From CAYJAD01 sp964370835 (GTDB lineage: Bacteria; Desulfobacterota; Desulfovibrionia; Desulfovibrionales; Desulfovibrionaceae): DNA of 26,775 nucleotides. Under the pieces are notes generated by a model. It saw nothing but the letters and a program-made list of their open reading frames with translations. It was not told the DNA's origin and made no database searches. Positions within the stretch are counted from its first letter, which is position 1, and each line of letters begins with the position of its first letter. Below are positions 1 to 5,323 of the stretch, in pieces. Made by a program: the position numbers and the translations under genes. Location: NCBI GenBank assembly GCA_964370835.1, contig CAYJLO010000040.1, positions 1 to 26,775 on the forward strand, read 5' to 3'.

Positions 1-63
1 TTTCCCTTTCTTTGCAAGGGCAATTGTACGATTAAGTCAAGACTACTTCACCTTATTACCATA

Positions 64-423
64 TCAAGACTTGTAATTATGGCGATTCACATCAGCCTCT
101 TCAAAAGAATCTAATGTGTATAAGCGGATTTTATTACTGCGGGGAAATTCTCGCTTAAGCAGGGTTTTCATAAGCTTTTTTATTTGCTCTATCGTCAAAG
201 ACTCCCATGTTTCCTCATGGAAGCCGCGCTCTACTACAGTAAAGCTGTCATCACCTGTTCGAATAATGGCCACAGAACGGTCACGCTTAAAGGTTCGCAT
301 ATCAAGGCATTGCCCGTGTTGCAATTTATTAAGTCGTCCTATAACAGCGGGGATGATGGTTGCTTTATCGTTCATAGGTGGAAATATATACTCTCTCGCA
401 AATGTAAGCGTCAAGGTGTACAA
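64..423 (-). CDS. Hypothetical protein, possibly the 3' part of a frameshifted gene
   Basis: I do not recognise this family. The frame reads as a soluble alpha/beta protein of about 119 residues with a charged, protein-like composition: an RTFKRDRSVAIIRTGDDSF stretch, then VVERGF and LLKREFPRSNKIRLYTL. There is no signal peptide or membrane segment. The start is uncertain. A TTG at 423 has no clear ribosome site, the first ATG is at 375 and also lacks one, and the frame stays open upstream to a stop near 455. Immediately upstream, in another frame, a 33-codon ORF (447-548) has a good ribosome site and ends where this frame opens. The two may be one gene broken by a frameshift, natural or a sequencing error. 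It lies at the end of the HxlR/PNPOx-ferredoxin run and may be cotranscribed with it. Confidence 0.55.
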   Translation of the reverse strand: MYTLTLTFAREYIFPPMNDKATIIPAVIGRLNKLQHGQCLDMRTFKRDRSVAIIRTGDDSFTVVERGFHEETWESLTIEQIKKLMKTLLKREFPRSNKIRLYTLDSFEEADVNRHNYKS

Positions 424-446
424 GCCTACACCGTTTCTTACTTCCC

Positions 447-548
447 TTACTCATGGTTACAAACAAAATTCCGCGCGTATTCTTTGTTTTGCGGCATTTC
501 CTCTAGAAGCAAAGTATTCAAGTGGTGAAGTTTTTCTAAAGTAGTCAT
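447..548 (-). CDS. Small ORF (33 aa), likely 5' part of a frameshifted gene
   Basis: A 33-residue ORF begins MTTLEKLHHLNTLLLEEMPQ and ends in CNHE. It was chosen because a GAGGA ribosome site lies 5-6 bases before its ATG and it starts 28 bp after the PNPOx-ferredoxin gene. The sequence is amphipathic and helix-like. Its stop (447-449) falls exactly where the frame of the next gene (64-423) is open, so a +1 shift there would give one protein of about 160 residues. Alternatively it is a genuine small protein or leader peptide. An ATG at 454 overlaps its stop, but that frame closes after 29 codons. Confidence 0.4.
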   Translation of the reverse strand: MTTLEKLHHLNTLLLEEMPQNKEYARNFVCNHE

Positions 549-576
549 ACTATCCTCGTAAAATTGCACCGTAAAA

Positions 577-1257
577 TTACGCCACTGTTTCACCTTTATA
601 GCGAATGGCACTTGCAGGGCAATTAATATAGCAATCACCACATTCATCACAGCGATATGTGTCTATGGAGTACCTATCATCATCTTCCTTAATGGCTAAA
701 AAAGAACATTTTTCCATACAAAGTCCGCAAGATATACATTTTTCAGATTCAATTTTTAGCCCCTTATATTTTTCTTTTTCGCCATTATAGGAAAAATATA
801 TTCTGTTAAGCTTATTTTCTCGAGTAGCCATTTCAAAATCATAATCAAAAATATCTCCCCTTGCTGAAGTGATGCAAAAAACAACCATAGCTTGGTACTT
901 TTCTTGGTCTTTGATGCACATATCAAAAAGTGGATTATTTTTAGCCTTAATGGCGTCCATGGGCACTTCTTGCACATTCCCCGTCATGCGCATGGCATAG
1001 CCATTTTCAAAAACAGGGAGGCCATTGGCATCATGCTCTACTTGGGTCTTCGCTGATAAACCGCAAAGGGAAATTTTCCTTACGCTTTTTAGTTGGCCAT
1101 AAAAATCCTTGGTGAACATAGTCATAAAATAGATGCCTTCATGGTCATATGCTCGTAAATGGGCAATACGGCTTTCGGGCTCGCCATGTTCATTGATGGT
1201 TGAGAAACTTAAACAGCCAATAGCATCAAATTTTTCATAGATTTCTTTAATAGTCAT
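577..1257 (-). CDS. PNPOx-fold flavin-binding protein fused to a 2[4Fe-4S] ferredoxin domain
   Basis: A 226-residue cytoplasmic protein. Residues 1-145 resemble the pyridoxamine 5'-phosphate oxidase-like split-barrel fold (FSTINEHGEPESRIAHLRAY, then a GIYFMTMFTKDFYGQL strand pair), which usually binds FMN or F420. Residues 170-222 are a bacterial ferredoxin domain with two complete clusters: C174, C177, C180, C184 and C203, C206, C209, C213. The architecture suggests a small flavin/iron-sulfur electron-transfer protein or reductase; the substrate is unknown. The ATG at 1257 is preferred over an upstream in-frame start at 1296 because GGAGG lies 8 bases before it. It follows the HxlR gene by 31 bp on the same strand, so the two are probably one operon controlled by that regulator. 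Confidence 0.85.
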   Translation of the reverse strand: MTIKEIYEKFDAIGCLSFSTINEHGEPESRIAHLRAYDHEGIYFMTMFTKDFYGQLKSVRKISLCGLSAKTQVEHDANGLPVFENGYAMRMTGNVQEVPMDAIKAKNNPLFDMCIKDQEKYQAMVVFCITSARGDIFDYDFEMATRENKLNRIYFSYNGEKEKYKGLKIESEKCISCGLCMEKCSFLAIKEDDDRYSIDTYRCDECGDCYINCPASAIRYKGETVA

Positions 1258-1288
1258 ATGTACGACCTCCTCTCTATTTAACGTCGTT

Positions 1289-1648
1289 TTATCCAACCCG
1301 CCCTTGGTTTTCTAAATACTGTATATACTCTTTTCCCCACACCTCAAGAGCAGTAAGCACCTCCTGAAACTTTCGACCGACTTCGCTGAGCGAATATTCT
1401 ACCCTTGGGGGAACTTGTTTATATTCCTCACGCAAAATAAGCCCTTCTTTCTCCAAAAGCTTTAACTGCCTAGATAGTGTTGTGTGCGTCATTTCTTCTG
1501 GCATACGTCGTAACAGCTCATTGAAACGTATGGGTTTTTCAGACAGTACATATAAAATATATATGGACCACTTACCTGCAAGAAGCTTTTGCGCTGTTAC
1601 ATAGGGGCATATGCCAAATAAATCTTTTATTTCCATAATAGTATCCAT
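1289..1648 (-). CDS. HxlR-family winged-helix transcriptional regulator
   Basis: About 119 residues with the HxlR/DUF24 signature: a cysteine near the N-terminus followed by the family motif (CPYVTAQKLLAGKWSIYILY), then IRFNELLRRMPEEMTHTTLSRQL for the recognition helix and a beta-wing ending in PPRVEYSLSEVG. HxlR proteins are dimeric DNA-binding regulators, and several use the N-terminal cysteine (C14 with this start) to sense electrophiles or oxidants. The start is ambiguous between ATG 1648 and ATG 1636; residues before these in the longer reading frame look non-native. It is divergent from the small PNPOx-fold gene at 1743 and directly upstream of the PNPOx-ferredoxin gene, the usual arrangement for a regulator with its redox-enzyme targets. 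Confidence 0.88.
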   Translation of the reverse strand: MDTIMEIKDLFGICPYVTAQKLLAGKWSIYILYVLSEKPIRFNELLRRMPEEMTHTTLSRQLKLLEKEGLILREEYKQVPPRVEYSLSEVGRKFQEVLTALEVWGKEYIQYLENQGRVG

Positions 1649-1678
1649 TTTAATAGTAGTATCACAAAATATCGTACT
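1640..1678. promoter_or_regulatory. Repeated AGTATC motifs in a divergent promoter region
   Basis: AGTATC occurs at 1640-1645 and 1658-1663, and an inverted relative CGTACT at 1673-1678, in or next to the space between the divergent HxlR and PNPOx-like genes. Members of the HxlR family are known to bind inverted AGTA/TACT-type sites, so these are candidate binding sites. The assignment is inference and the repeats are short. Confidence 0.3.
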
Positions 1679-1742
1679 TGTTTTTTTGAACAACAAAGCT
1701 ACCCTAGCGCATGGAAAAACAAATGACAATAGGAGATGTACT

Positions 1743-2141
1743 ATGAAAAAAACTTTTGAATTTTTGAGAGATTGTGGTGTTTTTTATCTTGCAACGCTTG
1801 ATGCCAACGACCAACCAAGAAACAGGCCTTTTGGGGCAGTGTGTGATTTTGAAGGTAAGTTATATATCATTACAAATAATCAAAAAAATGTTTTTAAACA
1901 GATGATACAAAATCCAAAAGTTGAAATAACCGCTGTGAAAGGTAAGCAATGGATACGTTTAGAAGGCAACCTTGTGCATGACCCTCGTCGAGAAGCTAGG
2001 CTTGCCATGCTTGAAGCAAATATGGAATCTTTGAGTAGTCTTTATAATGCTGACGACGGATTGATGGAAGTTTTTTACTTTACTAAGAGTAAAGCCACGC
2101 TATGCAGCTTTAGCTCTGAACCATGTATAATTGAATTTTAG
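1743..2141 (+). CDS. Small pyridoxamine 5'-phosphate oxidase-like flavoprotein
   Basis: A 132-residue protein of the PNPOx-like split-barrel family: N-terminal FLRDCGVFYLATLDANDQPR, then RPFGAVCDFEGKLYIITN with the NVFKQMIQNPKVEITAV segment typical of single-domain FMN-binding members. The likely role is a flavin-dependent reductase or redox protein in the cytoplasm; the substrate is not predictable. The longer open frame starting at 1611 is rejected because AGGAG at 1731-1735 is correctly spaced for the ATG at 1743. It is transcribed divergently from the HxlR regulator and is probably its target. A bidirectional hairpin terminator follows at 2184. Confidence 0.85.
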   Translation: MKKTFEFLRDCGVFYLATLDANDQPRNRPFGAVCDFEGKLYIITNNQKNVFKQMIQNPKVEITAVKGKQWIRLEGNLVHDPRREARLAMLEANMESLSSLYNADDGLMEVFYFTKSKATLCSFSSEPCIIEF

Positions 2142-2183
2142 AGCAATGTTTATTCTTCCATAGAAAGCGGCTCAAAAAAATTG

Positions 2184-2212
2184 AAGCCCTCAAAAAACTT
2201 TGAGGGCTTTTA
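2184..2212. terminator. Bidirectional rho-independent terminator
   Basis: Arms AAGCCCTCAAA (2184-2194) and TTTGAGGGCTT (2199-2209) form a perfect 11-bp stem with a 4-base loop. A T run follows on the plus strand, and a run of seven T follows close by on the minus strand. It sits between the converging PNPOx-like gene and the ada/ABM cluster and can serve both. Confidence 0.8.
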
Positions 2213-2354
2213 CATGGGTGCAAAAAAGCCAATTCCTCTTCTTTTCCGCAAGAATAGCAACTTTAAACTCTAGACCGTAACGAACAGAGTCAGCAATCCT
2301 ATAGTGCTGTGGAGTAATTTTATTTTCTCCATACCACCTTGTCTTAGATGGAGC
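2190..2354 (-). pseudogene. Coding-like remnant without a start codon
   Basis: Between the ABM gene and the terminator the minus strand holds a 54-codon frame bounded by stops, with no ATG, GTG or TTG near its beginning. Its translation looks like real protein: it begins near KTRWYGENKITPQHYRIADS and continues VRYGLEFKVAILAEKKRNW. The last codons run into the terminator stem, so the natural end is probably lost. The family was not recognised. It is best read as the decayed remainder of a larger gene, but chance cannot be excluded at this length. Confidence 0.35.
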
Positions 2355-2375
2355 TCAAACTATTATGCTCTATAT

Positions 2376-2678
2376 TTATGCGTCGTCTTCCACAACGCGT
2401 ACTATGGTTATTTTGTAGCTCTCAAAAAGCTTTGTCTTTCCTGTTAACTGGCTTAGCCTGTGCTCAGCGGTGGTTCTCCAGCGCATCATGGATTCTTCAT
2501 TTTCCCACATATTCATGGACAAAACCTTCCCTGTGTCCACAAGGCTTTGAAAACGCTCCATGCCCAAAAAACCTTCAAAGCCTTCCAGCATGGGTTTAAG
2601 GTTGGCGGCATGTTCCAAATATATAGATTTGCCTTCTGCTGTGGGTTTAACTTCAAACAATACTATATACTTACTCAT
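2376..2678 (-). CDS. ABM-fold protein (antibiotic biosynthesis monooxygenase family), last gene of the ada cluster
   Basis: A 100-residue protein with the ferredoxin-like ABM fold: a MSKYIVLFEVKPTAEGK strand, a helix, then GFLGMERFQSLVDTGKVLSM and an EHRLSQLTGKTKLFESYKI end. ABM proteins form small dimers; members include quinol monooxygenases and heme-degrading enzymes, but many have no known substrate. The start codon overlaps the adaB stop by 4 bp (ATGA), so translation is coupled to adaB. It is a clear paralogue of the protein at 3818-4171: both share the FEV, SLV..GK, WR..(A/S)EHR and LFE.YKIT patterns. Its position suggests expression during the alkylation response; that role is inference. 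Confidence 0.82.
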   Translation of the reverse strand: MSKYIVLFEVKPTAEGKSIYLEHAANLKPMLEGFEGFLGMERFQSLVDTGKVLSMNMWENEESMMRWRTTAEHRLSQLTGKTKLFESYKITIVRVVEDDA

Positions 2679-3139
2679 TTATTTTGTGCCTCCATGGCAA
2701 GAAGATATTTTTTCATTTCAAGACCTCCCGCATAGCCCACAAGTTTTCCTGACGAGCCAATGACTCTATGACAAGGAACGATAACTGTAATGGGATTTTT
2801 ATTATTGGCAAGCCCAATGGCACGACTGGCTTTGGGATTTCCCACCGCCACGGCAACATCTTTATACGAACGTACTTCGCCATAAGGTATCTCACACAAA
2901 GCGCTCCATACTTTTTTCTGAAAGTCTGTTCCTTTGAGCACATAAGGGATATCGAAGGATTTTCTTTTTCCATCAAGATATTCACACAGCTGCGCATGGG
3001 CCGCATCACTTATGGCCGTTTTAATGCCAAAATCCTGTATACTAATATCATGAAGCTTTTTAAAAAAGGTTATATACTCATCAGCATAAGCTATCTTAAA
3101 GTAACCCACTTTAGTCTCATATACAGCAAAGCCTTCCAT
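2675..3139 (-). CDS. adaB: Methylated-DNA--protein-cysteine methyltransferase (O6-alkylguanine repair)
   Basis: A 154-residue suicide methyltransferase that moves the alkyl group from O6-methylguanine (or O4-methylthymine) onto its own cysteine. The active-site motif PCHRVIGSSGKLVGYAGG is intact with nucleophile C123; the helix-turn-helix and arginine finger region reads EIPYGEVRSYKDVA...NPKASRAIG. The length matches single-domain Ogt/AdaB proteins. It lies 51 bp downstream of adaA and overlaps the next ABM gene by 4 bp, so adaA-adaB-ABM should be one transcript. The split of the Ada functions into two proteins resembles Bacillus adaA/adaB, hence the symbol; ogt is an equally fair name. Confidence 0.93.
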   Translation of the reverse strand: MEGFAVYETKVGYFKIAYADEYITFFKKLHDISIQDFGIKTAISDAAHAQLCEYLDGKRKSFDIPYVLKGTDFQKKVWSALCEIPYGEVRSYKDVAVAVGNPKASRAIGLANNKNPITVIVPCHRVIGSSGKLVGYAGGLEMKKYLLAMEAQNK

Positions 3140-3190
3140 AACTCTTCATACTCCTTTGCACGCTTTTTTTACGTATTTCACACAAGTATT

Positions 3191-3739
3191 TCAATCGAGT
3201 TGTTCTTTACGATATGCCACGGGAGAAAGCTTTGCTCTAGCTTTAAAAAAAGCATAGAAAGCCGAGAGACTACTAAAACCCACAGAGAAAGCTATATCAA
3301 TAATTTCAGCATCTGAATGCTTGAGCAAGGCTTTAGCCTCAGCAAAACGCAAATTATTCATATATGCATGGGGAGTTATGCCATAAGCATCTTTAAATAT
3401 TTCCACCACGCGCTTATGAGATAGGCCAAGAGCACTCATTTCCCCTTGCAATTGTGAAGTTTCCAACGGCATGGTATCCATAAGTTTTTTGATTTTATCA
3501 GCCATATCCTGCATGGGCTTATATTCTAGCAAATCGCTTCGGCATCGTTTACACGGCCTATACCCTGCAGCTCTTGCTTGTTCTGCCGTATGAAAAAATA
3601 CAATATTTTCCTTTTTTGGGGCTCTCGATTTACAAGAAGGCCTACAGAAAATTCCCGTGGATTTCACAGCGTAAAAAAAGAGCGTATCATAATTTGGATC
3701 ATTGTTTATGACAGCTTCATACATTTCTTCCCATGTCAT
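3191..3739 (-). CDS. adaA: AdaA-like methylphosphotriester methyltransferase and AraC-type activator
   Basis: A 182-residue protein with the Ada N-terminal zinc domain (residues 10-75) and an AraC-type helix-turn-helix domain (about 85-180, including GLSHKRVVEIFKDAYGITPH and IAFSVGFSSLSAFYAFFKAR). The four zinc-binding cysteines are C32, C36, C63 and C66 (GIFCRPSC and RPCKRC). In Ada, the first cysteine accepts methyl groups from DNA phosphotriesters, turning the protein into a transcriptional activator. There is no O6-methyltransferase domain; that function is in adaB just downstream. The ribosome site for the ATG at 3739 is weak. It probably activates its own operon; an inverted repeat lies 40-55 bp upstream. 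Confidence 0.92.
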   Translation of the reverse strand: MTWEEMYEAVINNDPNYDTLFFYAVKSTGIFCRPSCKSRAPKKENIVFFHTAEQARAAGYRPCKRCRSDLLEYKPMQDMADKIKKLMDTMPLETSQLQGEMSALGLSHKRVVEIFKDAYGITPHAYMNNLRFAEAKALLKHSDAEIIDIAFSVGFSSLSAFYAFFKARAKLSPVAYRKEQLD

Positions 3740-3779
3740 GAATACAACACTCTTTTAACACAATACATGACCTGACACC

Positions 3780-3793
3780 TGCACGTATGTGCA
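3780..3793. promoter_or_regulatory. Inverted repeat upstream of adaA
   Basis: TGCAC (3780-3784), a 4-base spacer, and GTGCA (3789-3793) form a perfect 14-bp dyad located 41-54 bp before the adaA start, in the 78-bp gap to the upstream ABM gene. It could be a regulator site or a weak hairpin. It does not match the E. coli Ada box, so a link to AdaA is only positional. Confidence 0.3.
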
Positions 3794-3817
3794 ATGCAAT
3801 CATCTGTAAAAAAAGAA

Positions 3818-4171
3818 TTATTTTTTAAAAAAATCATTGGAATCTGCGGGAGCTTGCGCTCTATCTTCATGCGTATATTCACGTACAACAGAAGTCACAG
3901 TAATTTTATAGTTTTCGAACAAATTGTCATGCCCTTCTTTTTGTGCAGCTCTATGTTCTGAGGCATTGCGCCATGCCTTAGCAGCTTCTTCACTTTCAAA
4001 AACGCAAAGAAAACAGTATTTACCTTCATTCACAAGGCTTTTAAAAGGCTCTGCGGCCACAAAACCAGGAGCTTTTGCCACATGCGTAAGCACCCTTTCC
4101 ACCTGTTGAAACATGGCTTCAACCCCATTTTGCTTAGGGGTTACTTCAAAAATAGTAATAGATTTTGTCAT
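3818..4171 (-). CDS. ABM-fold protein (antibiotic biosynthesis monooxygenase family)
   Basis: A 117-residue protein with an ABM domain over residues 1-95 (MTKSITIFEVTPKQNG, GFVAAEPFKSLVNEGKY, FESEEAAKAWRNASEHRAAQ, LFENYKITVTSVV), then a short charged tail absent from its paralogue at 2376-2678. Substrate and activity are unknown; family members act on quinones, heme or polyketides, and some only bind ligands. AAGGA lies 8-12 bases before the ATG at 4171. It is upstream of adaA on the same strand with a 78-bp gap, so it may share the transcript or be separately controlled. The two ABM paralogues bracketing adaA/adaB suggest a local duplication or joint recruitment into one stress response. Confidence 0.82.
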   Translation of the reverse strand: MTKSITIFEVTPKQNGVEAMFQQVERVLTHVAKAPGFVAAEPFKSLVNEGKYCFLCVFESEEAAKAWRNASEHRAAQKEGHDNLFENYKITVTSVVREYTHEDRAQAPADSNDFFKK

Positions 4172-4409
4172 ACAGTGATTTCCTTATAATTGAGATGACA
4201 CCTTATATCTTCTTCCCATGAAATTTTCTTCCGAAAATTACACAAGTAATTGGGCAAAAATGTGTTCTTCACATGCAATATAAATATATTTTGATAAATT
4301 TCAACAGATATACTCGCATACTTGCCTTTGAAACACGCGTAATCTCAATCAAAACACCTTCCATGTTTCAAGTGAAAAAAATCTTATGCAAAAATTCTCC
4401 TGCCCCCTC

Positions 4410-4440
4410 TTGACGAGATTTTTTTTTTTGTGCAGGATAT
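4410..4440 (+). promoter_or_regulatory. Candidate sigma-70 promoter for the GntR regulator gene
   Basis: TTGACG at 4410-4415 is a five-of-six -35 match. A T-rich stretch separates it from CAGGAT (4433-4438, 17-base spacer) or GGATAT (4435-4440), both only moderate -10 matches. Transcription would begin around 4445, next to the palindrome at 4450-4467. Confidence 0.4.
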
Positions 4441-4449
4441 CTTCTAAAC

Positions 4450-4467
4450 TGACATGTTAGCATGTCA
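4450..4467. promoter_or_regulatory. Palindromic operator candidate for the GntR regulator
   Basis: TGACATG, the spacer TTAG, and CATGTCA form a perfect 7-bp inverted repeat 63-80 bp upstream of the GntR start and just downstream of the likely promoter. GntR/FCD proteins bind short palindromes as dimers and often repress themselves, so this is a good autoregulatory site. Two related TTACATGA motifs occur before putA (5274-5290). Confidence 0.5.
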
Positions 4468-4529
4468 TGCATACACGGTAAGTTTACAATTATTTCACAC
4501 ATCCCTCGCTGGGAAACTAGAGGAAATCC

Positions 4530-5186
4530 ATGCCTGATTTTTTGAACCATCACGTAGCAGACGCGCAAACCTCTTCGCTAAAAAGTCGTGTGGCACAAGA
4601 AATTCGTCATAAAATAATGACAGGAGAGTATGCTCTAGGGCAAAAATTATCAGAAAACAAACTCTCTCAAGAATTTAATACAAGCAGAGCTCCCGTACAC
4701 GATGCACTGGTAACTTTGCGTAACGAAGGATTAGTTAAAGTTATCCCTCAGCGTGGCTCCTTTGTATTTAACCCTAGCAGAGAAGAAATTAATAGTATGC
4801 ATGAGGCAAGCTATGCCTATGAGGTGGGCGCGCTTTCCTTATGCTTACACCCAACGCCTCACAAGCTCATAAAAAAATTACATAAATATTTAGAACAGAT
4901 GAAACAAGCCGGCCATAATCATCAAAAGTGGACACATGCAGATCGTGCTTTTCACGCAAGCATAGTGCAAGCTGGTAATAATATTCATCTGACACAAGCT
5001 TACAACATCATAAGCGCGCGCACAGCCGTTCTTGTTTTCCACAGCACCCTCAATGAAGAGCGTATCAGAATTTCTTTGGATCAGCACTCTCAAATCATTG
5101 AAAGCATAGAAAACAATGACTTTAACGCCGCTTCAAAAATTCTTCAAATCAACAATACAGGATTGCAAACCTTTGTTGACTTATAA
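4530..5186 (+). CDS. GntR-family transcriptional regulator with FCD ligand-binding domain
   Basis: A 218-residue regulator. The winged-helix GntR domain spans residues 15-85 (LKSRVAQEIRHKIMTGEYAL, LSENKLSQEFNTSRAPVHDA, GLVKVIPQRGSFVF). The all-helical FCD domain spans residues 88-215. FCD domains bind carboxylates, often through a metal held by an Asp and three His. Here D138, H142 and H186 are present, but the last His is missing: the helix near residues 205-210 reads ILQINN. The metal site may therefore be altered. GAGGA lies before the ATG at 4530. It is 137 bp upstream of putA on the same strand, so proline or a related catabolic signal is the first effector to consider (inference). Confidence 0.88.
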   Translation: MPDFLNHHVADAQTSSLKSRVAQEIRHKIMTGEYALGQKLSENKLSQEFNTSRAPVHDALVTLRNEGLVKVIPQRGSFVFNPSREEINSMHEASYAYEVGALSLCLHPTPHKLIKKLHKYLEQMKQAGHNHQKWTHADRAFHASIVQAGNNIHLTQAYNIISARTAVLVFHSTLNEERIRISLDQHSQIIESIENNDFNAASKILQINNTGLQTFVDL

Positions 5187-5273
5187 TTGGGCATAGGAGG
5201 ACGTTTAAAATAGCACTAAATAACTACAGCACAGAGTAATGAATAGGCCTAAGTACCAATTGTGATTTATATA

Positions 5274-5290
5274 TTACATGATTTACATGA
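5274..5290 (+). promoter_or_regulatory. Direct repeat upstream of putA resembling the GntR half-site
   Basis: TTACATGA occurs twice, at 5274-5281 and 5283-5290, 34-50 bp before the putA start. Its TNACATG core equals the left arm of the palindrome upstream of the neighbouring GntR gene. This suggests, but does not prove, that the GntR protein also binds here. Confidence 0.35.
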
Positions 5291-5323
5291 ATAACCTTTG
5301 CCTTTCGTAAACAAGGAGATCCC

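Larger units (their letters stand above)
4172..4529. other. Intergenic control region between divergent ABM and GntR genes
   Basis: An AT-rich 358-bp gap. The part next to the ABM gene shows nothing recognisable. The GntR-proximal part holds a candidate promoter (4410-4440) and a perfect palindrome (4450-4467), annotated separately. A short open frame on the minus strand here lacks protein-like composition and was not called. Confidence 0.5.

Noticed and set aside
4..20. Small CCCTT/AAGGG hairpin at the left edge
   Set aside because: Only 5 bp of stem and no T run; too weak to call a terminator for the adjacent gene.
116..544. 142-codon plus-strand ORF opposite the first hypothetical gene
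   Set aside because: No ribosome site and a low-quality, basic and hydrophobic composition; the opposite strand has the more protein-like sequence.
606..622. TGGCAC and TTGC resembling a sigma-54 promoter
   Set aside because: Spacing is wrong and it lies inside the coding region of the PNPOx-ferredoxin gene.
2768..3316. 182-codon plus-strand ORF opposite adaB and adaA
   Set aside because: It is antisense to two clearly recognisable genes, has no ribosome site and its translation resembles no protein family.
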